Shown: positions 1 through 8,001, counted from the stretch's first letter. The stretch is 33,471 nucleotides of DNA from SVFI01 sp964519385 (GCA_964519385.1 CAZFLR010000026.1:1-33471); one strand, 5' to 3'. The notes: generated by a model from the letters alone, not told the origin. A program made the numbers and translations.

Positions 1-1828
1 TAGAAACAAGATCGCATGCCATACCGATAACTCCCTGCTCCTCAAGCACCTCCGGTGTCTTGAACTCCTGCGGATGTTCGATGCTCGTAAGCGGAAGAAA
101 CGTCGCACGGCCAAATTTATTTTTCTTAAGATACCCAATCATTTTCTTAGCAGTATCTTCATCATCCGTTACGATATTCTGAATATTTCCGCCAAGTGCC
201 GTCTCGATTGCCGTCTCATACTTCTGTTCCACCTTGATAATGTCGGCAACAACTCCAACGATTCCCTTGTTGGCTGCCTTCTGCTCCATTACCTTCCGGA
301 TACTGTTTCCGTATCCTTCGTATCTCTCCGTCAGATTTGAAATCGCATCCAGTTTGGATTTTTCCTGATGGTAGAGCACCTGTGTGTCTCTAAGCTCCTG
401 ATCTTTCTCGGACAAAATATCCGTTATCTCATGATTTCTCTCTTCCAAAGAAGCCTGTCTGTCATTCAGAGCGCGGATTTCTTCATTGACTTTTTCAAAA
501 GCCTCCTCAAGCTGTCCGATGACCTCCTCCTGCTGCTGCTCGTCAGAGCGGGCACGGAGAAGCTTTGAGCTCATCTCTGCCTTACGGATATTAAGCTGTT
601 CCAGCATGGAATCAAAACGTCCCGACTTTGATTTAATCGTCGCACGCTCTGTCAGCGCATCGATAATCGTGCGCTTACCGGACTCAATATTTTCATTATA
701 TTCATCTATCTGTTTCTGCAGTCCGAGAAGGATTTCCTTCGCCTCATCCAGTTCTCCCTGCAGCCCGGTACGTTCCTTGTCATACTGTTCCTTTTCCTTG
801 CAGAACGCACTCTTTTCTTCTTCACGTTCCTGAATCTGTAAGCGGATATTTTTTTCGCGCTGTGCAAAATGTGCTTCATTCTCATCCGCAGCCTTAATCT
901 GCTCCTTCAGGACGTTAATCTGTACCTCCAGTTTTCCGCGCATCTCAGATGTGCTTGAGAGAAGATTTCTCTCATTGGCAATCTCTTCCTCAAGACGGTC
1001 TATCGACTGTGCAATACGGTCATATTCCTCTTTAATATGCTCAAACTTTTCCTTGGTTGTCTTGAAATCTTCATCCGCAATGCGGTGCTTTTCCGTAACC
1101 GTTTCAAGCTGCTCCTGTATATGGCTGTTCTCCAGAAGAAACATATTGACATCCAGCGTCTTCATTTCTTCCTTTTTTTTCAAATAAATCTTAGCCTTCT
1201 CCGCCTGTTTTTCCAGCGGACCGACCTGTTTTTCCAGCTCGGCAAGAATATCATTGACACGCAAAAGATTCTGTTTTTCGTTATCCAGCTTCTTCTGCGC
1301 ATCGTTCTTACGTCTTTTAAACTTTACAATTCCGGCCGCCTCGTCGAAAAGTTCTCTTCTCTCCTCGGGTTTTCCGCTCAGAATCTTGTCAATCTGCCCC
1401 TGTCCGATAATGGAATAGCCTTCCTTACCGATACCCGTATCATAAAAAAGTTCATTCACATCCCTGAGACGGCAAACCGTTCCGTTAATCAGGTACTCGC
1501 TCTCTCCCGAACGATACAATCTTCTCGCGACAGTTACCTCCGGGTAATCAATTGACAGAGAATGGTCCGTATTGTCCAGTGTAATTGCAACATAGGCATA
1601 GCCCAGCGGTTTTCTGTTCTGTGTTCCCGAAAAAATAACGTCCTGCATGGAAGAACCTCGAAGTTGTTTCACGCTCTGCTCACCCAGAACCCAGCGCACG
1701 GCATCGGCTACGTTACTTTTACCGCTTCCGTTCGGTCCGACAATTCCTGTAATACCGTTATGAAATTCAAAGATAATTTTGTTTGCAAAGGATTTAAATC
1801 CATGCACCTCAATACTTTTTAAATACAT
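1..1828 (-). CDS. smc: Chromosome segregation protein SMC, N-terminal two thirds (runs off left edge)
   Basis: SMC is the ATPase of the bacterial condensin complex and works with ScpA/ScpB to organise the nucleoid. About 609 residues are present. They begin MYLKSIEVHGFKSF with Walker A GPNGSGKSN at residues 31-39, followed by a long heptad-rich coiled coil from about 170 to 510 and then the start of the hinge domain (GYGNSIRKVM... GIVGVVADII... ALGGNIQNIV). The second coiled coil, the signature motif and Walker B lie beyond the left edge, so the gene is cut by the window and not visibly broken. The ATG at 1828 sits 7 nt after the rnc stop, and its ribosome binding site (AGGTG) overlaps that stop, so it is co-translated with rnc at the end of the plsX-acpP-rnc-smc operon. 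Family identification is very secure. Confidence 0.97.
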   Translation of the reverse strand, partial: MYLKSIEVHGFKSFANKIIFEFHNGITGIVGPNGSGKSNVADAVRWVLGEQSVKQLRGSSMQDVIFSGTQNRKPLGYAYVAITLDNTDHSLSIDYPEVTVARRLYRSGESEYLINGTVCRLRDVNELFYDTGIGKEGYSIIGQGQIDKILSGKPEERRELFDEAAGIVKFKRRKNDAQKKLDNEKQNLLRVNDILAELEKQVGPLEKQAEKAKIYLKKKEEMKTLDVNMFLLENSHIQEQLETVTEKHRIADEDFKTTKEKFEHIKEEYDRIAQSIDRLEEEIANERNLLSSTSEMRGKLEVQINVLKEQIKAADENEAHFAQREKNIRLQIQEREEEKSAFCKEKEQYDKERTGLQGELDEAKEILLGLQKQIDEYNENIESGKRTIIDALTERATIKSKSGRFDSMLEQLNIRKAEMSSKLLRARSDEQQQEEVIGQLEEAFEKVNEEIRALNDRQASLEERNHEITDILSEKDQELRDTQVLYHQEKSKLDAISNLTERYEGYGNSIRKVMEQKAANKGIVGVVADIIKVEQKYETAIETALGGNIQNIVTDDEDTAKKMIGYLKKNKFGRATFLPLTSIEHPQEFKTPEVLEEQGVIGMACDLVS

Positions 1829-1835
1829 ATTTCAC

Positions 1836-2531
1836 CTACTTTTGCTCATTGCGAAGCAATATCAGTGCCTCGTATGCTGCCTTCTGTTCCGATACCTTTT
1901 TGGACTGTCCTTCTCCGTATCCGATACGTTTTCCTTCCAAAACCGCCTCTGTTTTAAACACCTTTTCGTGATCCGGTCCCTCTTCCCCCACTAATCTGTA
2001 TTCAAAATCCGTCATCTTTTTTGCCTGCAGAGTCTCCATCAAAATCGACTTTGCATCATAAAAAAGCTGTTTGTTTTCCAAATCGTTCAGCACAAATTTT
2101 AAAATAAATTTTTTGGCCTCATCAAGGCCTCCGTCCAGATAAACGGAGCCGATTAAAGCTTCCACTGCATCCGCGATGATGGAATCCCTCTCTCTGCCTC
2201 CGGTTGTCTCCTCTCCTTTTCCGAGAAGAAGGTACTTCCCAAGCTCAAGCTCTCTTGCCGTGATTGCAAGCGAAGGCTCACACACAGCACTGGCACGCTT
2301 CTTGGTCAGATTACCCTCTGTGATATCCGGATACGCAAAATAAAAATACTCACTGCTTACCATCTCCAGAATGGCATCGCCGAGAAACTCTATTCTCTCA
2401 TAGCTCTCAAGCTTATTAATTTTCTGCTCGTTTGCAAAGGATGTATGGGTCATTGCCTGTCGCAGCAGATTTTTATTTTTATACTTATAACCTATCTTTC
2501 TTTCTAATTCGCTAAAATCATAACCATTCAT
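1836..2531 (-). CDS. rnc: Ribonuclease III
   Basis: This endonuclease cleaves double-stranded RNA, maturing rRNA precursors and processing structured mRNAs. The 231 residues match the usual family length. The catalytic domain carries the signature ERIEFLGDAIL at residues 45-55 and the second acidic pair D121/E124 in DAVEALIGSVYLDGG. A double-stranded RNA binding domain follows from about 158 (SILMETLQAKK) to the end (KKVSEQKAAYEALILL). The ATG at 2531 is preceded by a purine-rich GGTGATTAGAG. It lies between acpP and smc in the operon. A GC-rich hairpin at 2556-2573 lies directly upstream of the ribosome binding site and may be a self-cleavage or attenuation element (see findings). Confidence 0.97.
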   Translation of the reverse strand: MNGYDFSELERKIGYKYKNKNLLRQAMTHTSFANEQKINKLESYERIEFLGDAILEMVSSEYFYFAYPDITEGNLTKKRASAVCEPSLAITARELELGKYLLLGKGEETTGGRERDSIIADAVEALIGSVYLDGGLDEAKKFILKFVLNDLENKQLFYDAKSILMETLQAKKMTDFEYRLVGEEGPDHEKVFKTEAVLEGKRIGYGEGQSKKVSEQKAAYEALILLRNEQK

Positions 2532-2555
2532 CTCTAATCACCACACACCCCAACA

Positions 2556-2573
2556 GAGGCCCCTTGGGGCCTC
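2556..2573 (-). other. GC-rich perfect hairpin in the acpP-rnc spacer
   Basis: The 18-base sequence GAGGCCCCTTGGGGCCTC folds into an 8-bp stem with a very tight centre, realistically about 7 bp with a 4-nt loop. No T-run follows it in the direction of transcription, so it does not look like an intrinsic terminator. It sits about 25 nt upstream of the rnc start codon. It may act as an attenuator, an mRNA-stabilising or processing site, or an RNase III target. The structure is seen; the role is inferred. Confidence 0.6.
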
Positions 2574-2580
2574 CGGATAA

Positions 2581-2814
2581 CTACTGAATCATTGTCTGTT
2601 TAATTAATAAAAGTGCCTGCTCTACGTTTTCAATTGTTTCAACCTTCGCAGGATCAAATGTCACATTCAGTTCTTCCTGTAGCCGGCATACAATCTGAAA
2701 GACATCCAGAGAATCTGCTCCAAGATCTTTCACAAACGTAGTATCCTCATGAATTTCGCTCGCATCCACACCGAGAACTTCTACAAGAACCTTTGTCAGA
2801 ACTTCACGTTCCAT
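2581..2814 (-). CDS. acpP: Acyl carrier protein
   Basis: Acyl carrier protein holds growing fatty acids on a 4'-phosphopantetheine arm. The protein has 77 residues, the typical size, and is acidic. The attachment serine is in the GADSLD motif at residues 33-38 (Ser36 region), followed by the helix VFQIVCRLQEELNVTF. The start ATG at 2814 has a strong AGGAGGTC ribosome binding site that overlaps the plsX stop codon, so translation is probably coupled. The context with plsX (acyl-ACP to acyl-phosphate) fits phospholipid and fatty acid synthesis. Confidence 0.96.
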   Translation of the reverse strand: MEREVLTKVLVEVLGVDASEIHEDTTFVKDLGADSLDVFQIVCRLQEELNVTFDPAKVETIENVEQALLLIKQTMIQ

Positions 2815-2826
2815 TTCAAAGACCTC

Positions 2827-3849
2827 CTACTGTTCATCTTTTACCTGTATTTTTTCTTTAATTTTTTCATTAATCTTCTGCTCTTTAAATGTCAGACACT
2901 GCAGAATGGAGTTCTTAATCTCACCGGATTTACTGCTTCCGTGTGTCTTGACAACAAGCCCCTTAAGTCCCAGCATCGGTGCTCCGCCGTACTGTTCAAG
3001 GTCAAAGGTCTTCAGGGTATCCTTCAGTGCCGGCTTCACCAGCAATGCACCGAGCTTGCTGCGCGTGTCAGACATCATACCCGTTTTAATTTTTTTGATA
3101 AGTGTCTGTCCTACACCTTCAAACGTTTTAAGAACTACATTTCCGACAAAAGCTTCGCAGACAATCACATCTACGACTCCTGCCGGGATATCGCGCGCCT
3201 CCACGCTTCCGACAAAATTAATGTCCGGACATGCTTTTAAAAGCGGGAACGTCTCTTTGACAAGTGCGTTTCCCTTCTCTTCTTCCGCGCCGATGTTCAC
3301 TATGCCGACCGTAGGATTTTTAACTCCCATAACACTTTCCATATAAATCGAGCCCATTTTTGCAAACTGGACAAGATTCGATGGTCTTGCATCCACATTG
3401 GCTCCGCAGTCGATAAGCAGAGAGCAGCCTCGTTCATTGTCTGTCGGAATCAGCGGAGCAAGAGGGGGTCTCTCCACGCCCTTGATTCTTCCTATCAGAA
3501 CCTGTCCTCCAACCAATACCGCGCCTGTGCTTCCTGCTGAGACGAACGCATCCGCCTCTCCGTTGCGCACCATATACATACCCTTAACAATGGAAGAATC
3601 CTTCTTGGTCCGGATTGCATTTACCGGAGCCTCCGCCATTTCAATTACCTCAGTCGCGTTAACTATCTCAATCCTGTCTTTGTCATATTCATATTTTTTA
3701 AGCTCATCCGCTATTGCTTCCTCGCGTCCCACAAGATAAACAAATATGCTGTCGCTTTCTTTCAAAGCCTCTACTGCACCTTTAACAACCTGCTCCGGCG
3801 CGTTGTCACCGCCCATAGCGTCAACTACTACTTTCACAATTTCTGACAT
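2827..3849 (-). CDS. plsX: Phosphate acyltransferase PlsX
   Basis: PlsX makes acyl-phosphate from acyl-ACP, which feeds the PlsY acyltransferase that starts phospholipid synthesis. The product is 340 residues long and begins MSEIVKVVVDAMGGDNAPE; the VDAMGGD stretch is the family hallmark. Other conserved segments are GSTGAVLVGG and DCGANVDARPSNL. Two in-frame ATGs are possible, at 3855 and 3849. I chose 3849 because the AAGGAGGA site is 7 nt from it but practically abuts the earlier ATG. A promoter at 3892-3920 lies between the rpmF terminator and this gene, so plsX-acpP-rnc-smc can be transcribed independently. Its C-terminus is Lys/Glu-rich (KEQKINEKIKEKIQVKDEQ). Confidence 0.96.
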   Translation of the reverse strand: MSEIVKVVVDAMGGDNAPEQVVKGAVEALKESDSIFVYLVGREEAIADELKKYEYDKDRIEIVNATEVIEMAEAPVNAIRTKKDSSIVKGMYMVRNGEADAFVSAGSTGAVLVGGQVLIGRIKGVERPPLAPLIPTDNERGCSLLIDCGANVDARPSNLVQFAKMGSIYMESVMGVKNPTVGIVNIGAEEEKGNALVKETFPLLKACPDINFVGSVEARDIPAGVVDVIVCEAFVGNVVLKTFEGVGQTLIKKIKTGMMSDTRSKLGALLVKPALKDTLKTFDLEQYGGAPMLGLKGLVVKTHGSSKSGEIKNSILQCLTFKEQKINEKIKEKIQVKDEQ

Positions 3850-3891
3850 GGCCATTCCTCCTTATATTAAGTCAATAAACCGCTAACTTAT

Positions 3892-3920
3892 AATATACTT
3901 CAAACACAAGAAAAAAGCAA
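3892..3920 (-). promoter_or_regulatory. Probable sigma-A promoter for plsX-acpP-rnc-smc
   Basis: On the minus strand a -35 TTGCTT (3915-3920) and a -10 TATATT (3892-3897) are separated by 17 bp. The predicted start site lies about 35-40 nt upstream of plsX. The -35 falls in the T-rich tail of the rpmF terminator, so the terminator and promoter are directly juxtaposed. Confidence 0.55.
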
Positions 3921-3921
3921 G

Positions 3922-3955
3922 AAAAAAGGTGCTTGCATCTCCCGATACAGGCACC
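3922..3955 (-). terminator. Rho-independent terminator of the DUF177-rpmF unit
   Basis: On the minus strand GGTGCCTGTATC pairs with GATGCAAGCACC around a GGGA tetraloop. The 12-bp stem has one C/A mismatch and one G-U pair, and a run of six T follows. It lies just downstream of the rpmF stop codon and upstream of the plsX promoter. Confidence 0.85.
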
Positions 3956-3973
3956 CGTACATTTCATTTCTAA

Positions 3974-4156
3974 TTAGTCAGCTACAGAAATGATTTCTTT
4001 CTTGTTGTAGCTTCCGCACTTCTTACAAACTCTGTGAGGCATCATTAAAGAACCACATTTGCTGCATTTTACTAAAGTCGGAGCACTCATTTTCCAGTTT
4101 GCTCTTCTTTTATCTCTTCTACCTTTAGAAGATTTATTCTTTGGACAGATAGACAT
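3974..4156 (-). CDS. rpmF: 50S ribosomal protein bL32
   Basis: bL32 is a small, basic protein of the large ribosomal subunit. The 60-residue product has the usual start MSICPKNKSSKGRRDKRRA and a four-cysteine zinc ribbon (C31, C34, C44, C47), the zinc-binding form of the protein. It is preceded by a good GGAGG site and lies 15 nt downstream of DUF177, its standard partner, so the two are co-transcribed from the strong promoter at 4708-4736. The terminator at 3922-3955 follows. Confidence 0.97.
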   Translation of the reverse strand: MSICPKNKSSKGRRDKRRANWKMSAPTLVKCSKCGSLMMPHRVCKKCGSYNKKEIISVAD

Positions 4157-4171
4157 CGTTACACCTCCTTA

Positions 4172-4681
4172 TCACGCGTTAAAGATATCTTTTATTACTG
4201 CCATACGTGGGTCCGGAACAAATGTATCGCATCCGCAATCCCCCTCATTGAGGTCTTTACCGCACACCGTGCAGATTCCTCTGCAATCCTCTCGGCATAA
4301 AACCTTCATAGGCCAGTTTATCAATATTTCATTGGCGACAAGCGCATCCGTGTCAAGCTCGTATCCTTTCACAAATGCCATCTCGTCTTCTGCTTCCGGA
4401 GTCCCTATGATACTCTCCTTCAAATCTTCTTCCAGCTTCAGTTCCAGCGAAGTTCTTACCGGCTTGAGGCATCTTCCGCACGGAATTTCACACACCAGAG
4501 AAATTTCTCCCTGCAAAAGCACCTCTCCTCTGACCTTATTCGTCAGCGTCAATGTAAGCTCCGAACATTCGCATATCGGATACTCCTCCGAATGAATCTT
4601 AACCTGCTTTGACTCATAGGCTGCTGTAAGCTTCTCAGCTTTTCCTTCACTTGAAAAAATATCGGCAAGGTTATATAACAT
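4172..4681 (-). CDS. yceD: DUF177 (YceD-like) protein
   Basis: This 169-residue protein belongs to the DUF177/YceD family, which is almost always encoded directly before rpmF. In plants and bacteria the family has been linked to 23S rRNA accumulation. The sequence shows the family pattern of cysteine pairs: C68/C71 (CGRC) in the middle and a cysteine-rich C-terminal half (C129, C133, C137, C140, C149, C151), suggesting metal binding. The ATG at 4681 has an AGGAG site 6 nt upstream and lies about 20 nt from the predicted transcription start. The family name is secure and the biochemical role is not. Confidence 0.93.
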   Translation of the reverse strand: MLYNLADIFSSEGKAEKLTAAYESKQVKIHSEEYPICECSELTLTLTNKVRGEVLLQGEISLVCEIPCGRCLKPVRTSLELKLEEDLKESIIGTPEAEDEMAFVKGYELDTDALVANEILINWPMKVLCREDCRGICTVCGKDLNEGDCGCDTFVPDPRMAVIKDIFNA

Positions 4682-4707
4682 AGCATACTCCTATCCACAC
4701 TCAACCA

Positions 4708-4736
4708 ATTATACATATGGCTTTTTGGTTTGTCAA
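4708..4736 (-). promoter_or_regulatory. Perfect consensus sigma-A promoter for DUF177-rpmF
   Basis: On the minus strand TTGACA (4731-4736) and TATAAT (4708-4713) are both exact consensus hexamers with the optimal 17-bp spacer. The predicted leader is about 20 nt. Such a strong promoter fits constitutive ribosomal protein production. Confidence 0.9.
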
Positions 4737-4775
4737 CCCTTTATTTCACATGATAACGCGCAGCGGACGGCAAGG

Positions 4776-4835
4776 TATAATTTTTCTTCTCCCGGGGAAT
4801 GATAAATCACATCATTTTAAAGGAGGCAACTGACA
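4776..4835 (+). promoter_or_regulatory. -10 element and leader of the 4836 gene
   Basis: TATAAT at 4776-4781 is a perfect -10. No good -35 is found 16-18 bp upstream, where the sequence is GC-rich (GCGCAGCGGACGG). This suggests an activator-dependent or alternative promoter. The leader contains the near-palindrome TTCTCCCGGGGAA at about 4787-4799, a possible operator, and a strong AAAGGAGG ribosome binding site before the ATG at 4836. Confidence 0.45.
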
Positions 4836-5270
4836 ATGACGCAAAAAGATTCTATCAGTTTACTACGCGAATGCGAAGCCGGATGTGCAATGGGTATTTC
4901 ATCCATCGATGAGATTTGTGCTAAAGTTCGGGACGAAAAATACCTGAAAATCCTTACAGAAAGCAAAGAACATCACACCAAATTAAAAAACGAAATCCAC
5001 AATCTGCTCGTGCAGGCCGGAAGTGACGACAAAGAGCCCTCCATTATGGCTGAAAGCATGGCAGCTCTCAAAACGACCTTCAAAATGCAGATGAACGAAT
5101 CTGACCGCACAGCAGCCGATTTGATTGTATCCGGCTGCCAGATGGGCATCCGTTCTCTTCACAAGTATAAGAACAAATATGCAAACGCAGGGCATACAGC
5201 GACTGACATCTGTAACCGACTTCTCGATATTGAAGATGAGCTGTGTCACAAAAGTTTCGCCTACTTATAA
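4836..5270 (+). CDS. Small helical protein, possibly ferritin-like four-helix bundle
   Basis: I do not recognise a named family with certainty. The 144-residue protein is predicted to be almost entirely alpha-helical, without a signal peptide or membrane segment, so it is probably cytoplasmic. It contains acidic/His helices such as ESKEHHTKLKNE (residues 42-53) and DIEDELCHKSF near the end, which recall DUF2383/PA2169-like and other ferritin-like bundles. Several cysteines (C13, C17, C28 and others) fall in the first helix. An internal similarity is visible between CEAGCAMGISSIDEI and SGCQMGIRSLHKY, suggesting two related helical hairpins. It has a strong ribosome binding site and its own -10 element. 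It is a monocistronic plus-strand gene between the rpmF operon and pta. The metal-binding idea is speculative. Confidence 0.8.
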   Translation: MTQKDSISLLRECEAGCAMGISSIDEICAKVRDEKYLKILTESKEHHTKLKNEIHNLLVQAGSDDKEPSIMAESMAALKTTFKMQMNESDRTAADLIVSGCQMGIRSLHKYKNKYANAGHTATDICNRLLDIEDELCHKSFAYL

Positions 5271-5273
5271 TAA

Positions 5274-5302
5274 TTGTAAAAAAAAGTGGTATATGCTATA
5301 TT
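5274..5302 (+). promoter_or_regulatory. Probable promoter for the polytopic membrane protein
   Basis: TTGTAA (5274-5279) and TATATT (5297-5302) are separated by 17 bp, and a TG one base upstream of the -10 makes it an extended -10 promoter. The predicted start near 5309 leaves a very short leader. This bears on which start codon of the following gene is used. Confidence 0.5.
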
Positions 5303-5317
5303 CAAAGGAAGAAAAAA

Positions 5318-6919
5318 ATGCGAGGTTACTCTATGACAACACCAATGAAAAAACTGAAAGCTCCGCTGACAATTCTCTGCGGAATTCTTCATATATTAAT
5401 TGTGAAAGGAAAAGACACGCTCATTTTCTCTGCGCCGGAAGCACCCGGTCTTACCTTCTATTGTATTTTAGGCTGTGCCATTCTCTTCTGCTTTCTGTTT
5501 TATTTTCTGTTCTTTACACTTGTGCAGAAGCTTTTGGCACGCGACCGTGTCTTTTTATCCTATTTTAAATACTTTTTGGGATATTTTATTTTTATGGGTA
5601 TTTTCTGGCTTTTCACGTGGCCCGGCATTTTTAAGGGGGATGAGTTTTACGTCATCAACGGTGCCCTTCATTTTACCCTTTCACCGGCCCAGACAGGACT
5701 GACAAGCATTTTCTATATTGTTGCACTGTTGTTTTTCCCATCTATGGCAACAATTACCTTTTTCCAGCTACTGATTATCTGTACTATCTTTGCCGTCGTC
5801 CTTCATGATATGTCGGAATTTATCACCGGCAGACGAAAGCTTGTGCTCTATATTCCGTTTGTCCTGCTTCCTGTCATCGACGGAAATCTCTTTACCCTTC
5901 GCGCAACTCTCGTATCGTGGATTTTTCTGTTTGTCATAAGCAAGCTCTTCTATCTGGTTCGCTCAGATACGCTGAGCCCTTGCTATGCCTGTTTTCTTTC
6001 TGTTCTGACGGGACTTTTAATTGCATGGAGAAGCGAATATATTTACATGCTCCTTCTCCTGCCTTTTACTGTGTGGTTCTTAAAAAAGCTTCCGTTAAAA
6101 CAGATTTTTCTCATTTTTATTATCTGCTTCCTCAGCTACAATCTGTTCCAGATTCCGAACAAAATCGCATCAGCCGGAAGCAATAAATATCCGATTTCTC
6201 TTGTTCTCAATCCGGTTGCAAACCTGTTCACGGAAGTGGAAACGCTCAAGGGTCCCTCCGTGTATGATGATGTGATGGAGATAAACAAGCTCGTGGATGC
6301 AGCCCTTCTCAGGCAATCTGCGTCCGTGCGGAACATCAGCCAATACTGGAATATTCCCGATATACTGCCACAAGAACAGCTTCGCTCCTTTATGGAAGCC
6401 TCTCTCCGGCTTATCATCTATAATCCGGACAAATTCCTGAAATACCGCTGGCAGACCTTTGCCTACACCAACGGACTTTATCCCGACCGCGTCAATCATC
6501 CCTGCGGAACGGTTGACAGCATCAACAAATTAATATATTACGATGTTGATTATAAAAACATGTTTGTCTGTATGCAGCCACCGCTCAGTCAGCAGCTTCG
6601 TGAAAAGACCATCTCACTGCTGGCATGCAGAACCTACGGACAGGATGAAATCAAAACCAATTCCCTGCTCCCGGTATTTTATAACTGCATTCCGGTTATT
6701 GTATGCATGCTCGTGCTGTTTATTCATGCCTGTCTGAAGAAAGACAGACTGACTGCCATGCTTGCACTCATGGTGAGCACCCAGGTGATTCTCATCTTTC
6801 TTACAGCTCCGGCAATGTTCTTCATGTATTATTTCTGTTTTTATCTAAACGGTTATTTTTTGACTGCATTAGCCGTTGCTAACTCAGCGAATGACAGGCA
6901 TATAAAAAAAGCCCGGTAA
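5318..6919 (+). CDS. Polytopic membrane protein, GT-C glycosyltransferase-like (unknown specificity)
   Basis: From this start the protein has 533 residues and about ten hydrophobic segments, so it is an integral membrane protein. The loop after the early helices reads TWPGIFKGDEFYVING, an acidic pair soon after a membrane segment. This recalls lipid-linked-sugar GT-C enzymes and the DUF6020-like membrane proteins of Firmicutes. A long extracytoplasmic loop follows the central helices (about residues 285-425: YPISLVLNPVANLF to DYKNMFVCMQPP) before the last membrane segments. The open frame extends upstream to 5243 into the previous gene, but no ribosome binding site supports that start. ATG 5318 has AAGGA 8 nt upstream. 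ATG 5333 (MTTPMKK) has GAGG 7 nt upstream and fits the promoter at 5274-5302 better. The stop codon lies inside the terminator stem. Donor and acceptor are unknown. Confidence 0.8.
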   Translation: MRGYSMTTPMKKLKAPLTILCGILHILIVKGKDTLIFSAPEAPGLTFYCILGCAILFCFLFYFLFFTLVQKLLARDRVFLSYFKYFLGYFIFMGIFWLFTWPGIFKGDEFYVINGALHFTLSPAQTGLTSIFYIVALLFFPSMATITFFQLLIICTIFAVVLHDMSEFITGRRKLVLYIPFVLLPVIDGNLFTLRATLVSWIFLFVISKLFYLVRSDTLSPCYACFLSVLTGLLIAWRSEYIYMLLLLPFTVWFLKKLPLKQIFLIFIICFLSYNLFQIPNKIASAGSNKYPISLVLNPVANLFTEVETLKGPSVYDDVMEINKLVDAALLRQSASVRNISQYWNIPDILPQEQLRSFMEASLRLIIYNPDKFLKYRWQTFAYTNGLYPDRVNHPCGTVDSINKLIYYDVDYKNMFVCMQPPLSQQLREKTISLLACRTYGQDEIKTNSLLPVFYNCIPVIVCMLVLFIHACLKKDRLTAMLALMVSTQVILIFLTAPAMFFMYYFCFYLNGYFLTALAVANSANDRHIKKAR

Positions 6920-6930
6920 GGGCTTTTTTT
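6904..6930. terminator. Bidirectional rho-independent terminator
   Basis: GCCC (6911-6914) and GGGC (6920-6923) are flanked by seven A and seven T, which extend the stem and give a T-run on both strands. The stop codon of the plus-strand membrane protein is in the loop. On the minus strand it follows the pta stop by about 24 nt, so the two convergent genes share it. Confidence 0.85.
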
Positions 6931-6953
6931 ATTATTCAAATATCTTCTTTAAC

Positions 6954-7955
6954 CTAATACAACTGTGCCTGTACGGCTGTCAGTGCAACAACACCGACAA
7001 TATCCTCCCATGAACAGCCTCTGGAAAGGTCATTGACAGGCTTGGCAATTCCCTGGAGCATCGGTCCGTAGGCCTCTGCCTTTCCAAGTCGCTGAACGAG
7101 CTTATAGCTGATGTTACCACAGTCAAGATTCGGGAACACAAGCACATTGGCTTTACCTGCTACTTCACTTCCAGGTGCCTTGGATTTGGCAACTGCCGGA
7201 ACAATCGCCGCATCTGTCTGGAGTTCACCGTCGATACACAGATAAGGGTATTCTTCCCGTGCAATCTTCGTTGCCTCCACCACTTTATCTACCAGCGGAT
7301 GCTTGGCACTTCCCTTCGTGGAATGTGAAAGCATCGCAATAATCGGTTTCACACCGACAAGTGTCTGAAAGCTCTTCGCAGAAGACTCTGCAATCGCTGC
7401 AAGCTCCTCCGCTGTCGGGTCCTGGTTCAATCCGCAGTCTGCAAACAGGAAGGTACCGTCTGCACCGTATTTGCAATCCGGTACATCTATGATAAAGAAG
7501 CCTGACACCAGCTTGACTCCCGGAGCTGTTTTTAAAATCTGAAGTGCGGGTCTTAATGTGTCCGCTGTCGCATGACAGGCACCTGCCACCATTCCGTCCG
7601 CGTCATTTGCCTTGACCATCATTACGCCAAAGGTAAGATAGTCATTTAAAAGCGTTTCACGGGCTTTTTCAATCGTCATTCCTTTTGCTTTTCTTGTTTC
7701 ATATAAAAGCTGTACATATTTCTCTGTCAGTTCAGAAGTCTTAGGATTTACAACGACCACTCCGTCCAGCTCAACCTCAAGCCAGCCGGCACCATCCATG
7801 ATTTTTTCTTCATCGCCGACCATAATAATATCGGCAATTCCTTCCCGAATAATATGTGATGCTGCAATGAGCGTTCTCTTATCGCTTGTCTCCGGCAGAA
7901 CTATGGTCTTCTTATCTGCTCTGGCTTTTTCTTTAATCTTATCAATATATGACAT
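6954..7955 (-). CDS. pta: Phosphate acetyltransferase
   Basis: Pta interconverts acetyl-CoA and acetyl-phosphate; with acetate kinase it yields ATP and acetate. The 333-residue protein is the short catalytic form with no N-terminal regulatory DRTGG/P-loop region. Recognisable family segments are KTIVLPETSDKRTLIAA near the N-terminus, GAVCHATADT-like GACHATADTLRPALQ, SGFFIIDVPD, MLSHSTKGSAKHP and FPNLDCGNISYKLVQRL. The ATG at 7955 has a GGGAG site and its own promoter (8002-8030). In many Clostridia pta-ackA directly precede DUF177-rpmF. Here ackA is absent from that place and two plus-strand genes lie in between. Phosphotransbutyrylase was considered, but the NLDCGNISYKLVQRLG region and length favour Pta. 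Confidence 0.95.
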   Translation of the reverse strand: MSYIDKIKEKARADKKTIVLPETSDKRTLIAASHIIREGIADIIMVGDEEKIMDGAGWLEVELDGVVVVNPKTSELTEKYVQLLYETRKAKGMTIEKARETLLNDYLTFGVMMVKANDADGMVAGACHATADTLRPALQILKTAPGVKLVSGFFIIDVPDCKYGADGTFLFADCGLNQDPTAEELAAIAESSAKSFQTLVGVKPIIAMLSHSTKGSAKHPLVDKVVEATKIAREEYPYLCIDGELQTDAAIVPAVAKSKAPGSEVAGKANVLVFPNLDCGNISYKLVQRLGKAEAYGPMLQGIAKPVNDLSRGCSWEDIVGVVALTAVQAQLY

Positions 7956-8001
7956 AGTTTTTCTCCCTTCACCCTGTAACCCCCCGGGCGTTTATAGGTA
8001 T

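Noticed and set aside
5243..5317. Upstream extension of the polytopic membrane protein to 5243
   Set aside because: It overlaps the end of the preceding gene, has no ribosome binding site, and contains the likely promoter of the gene itself.
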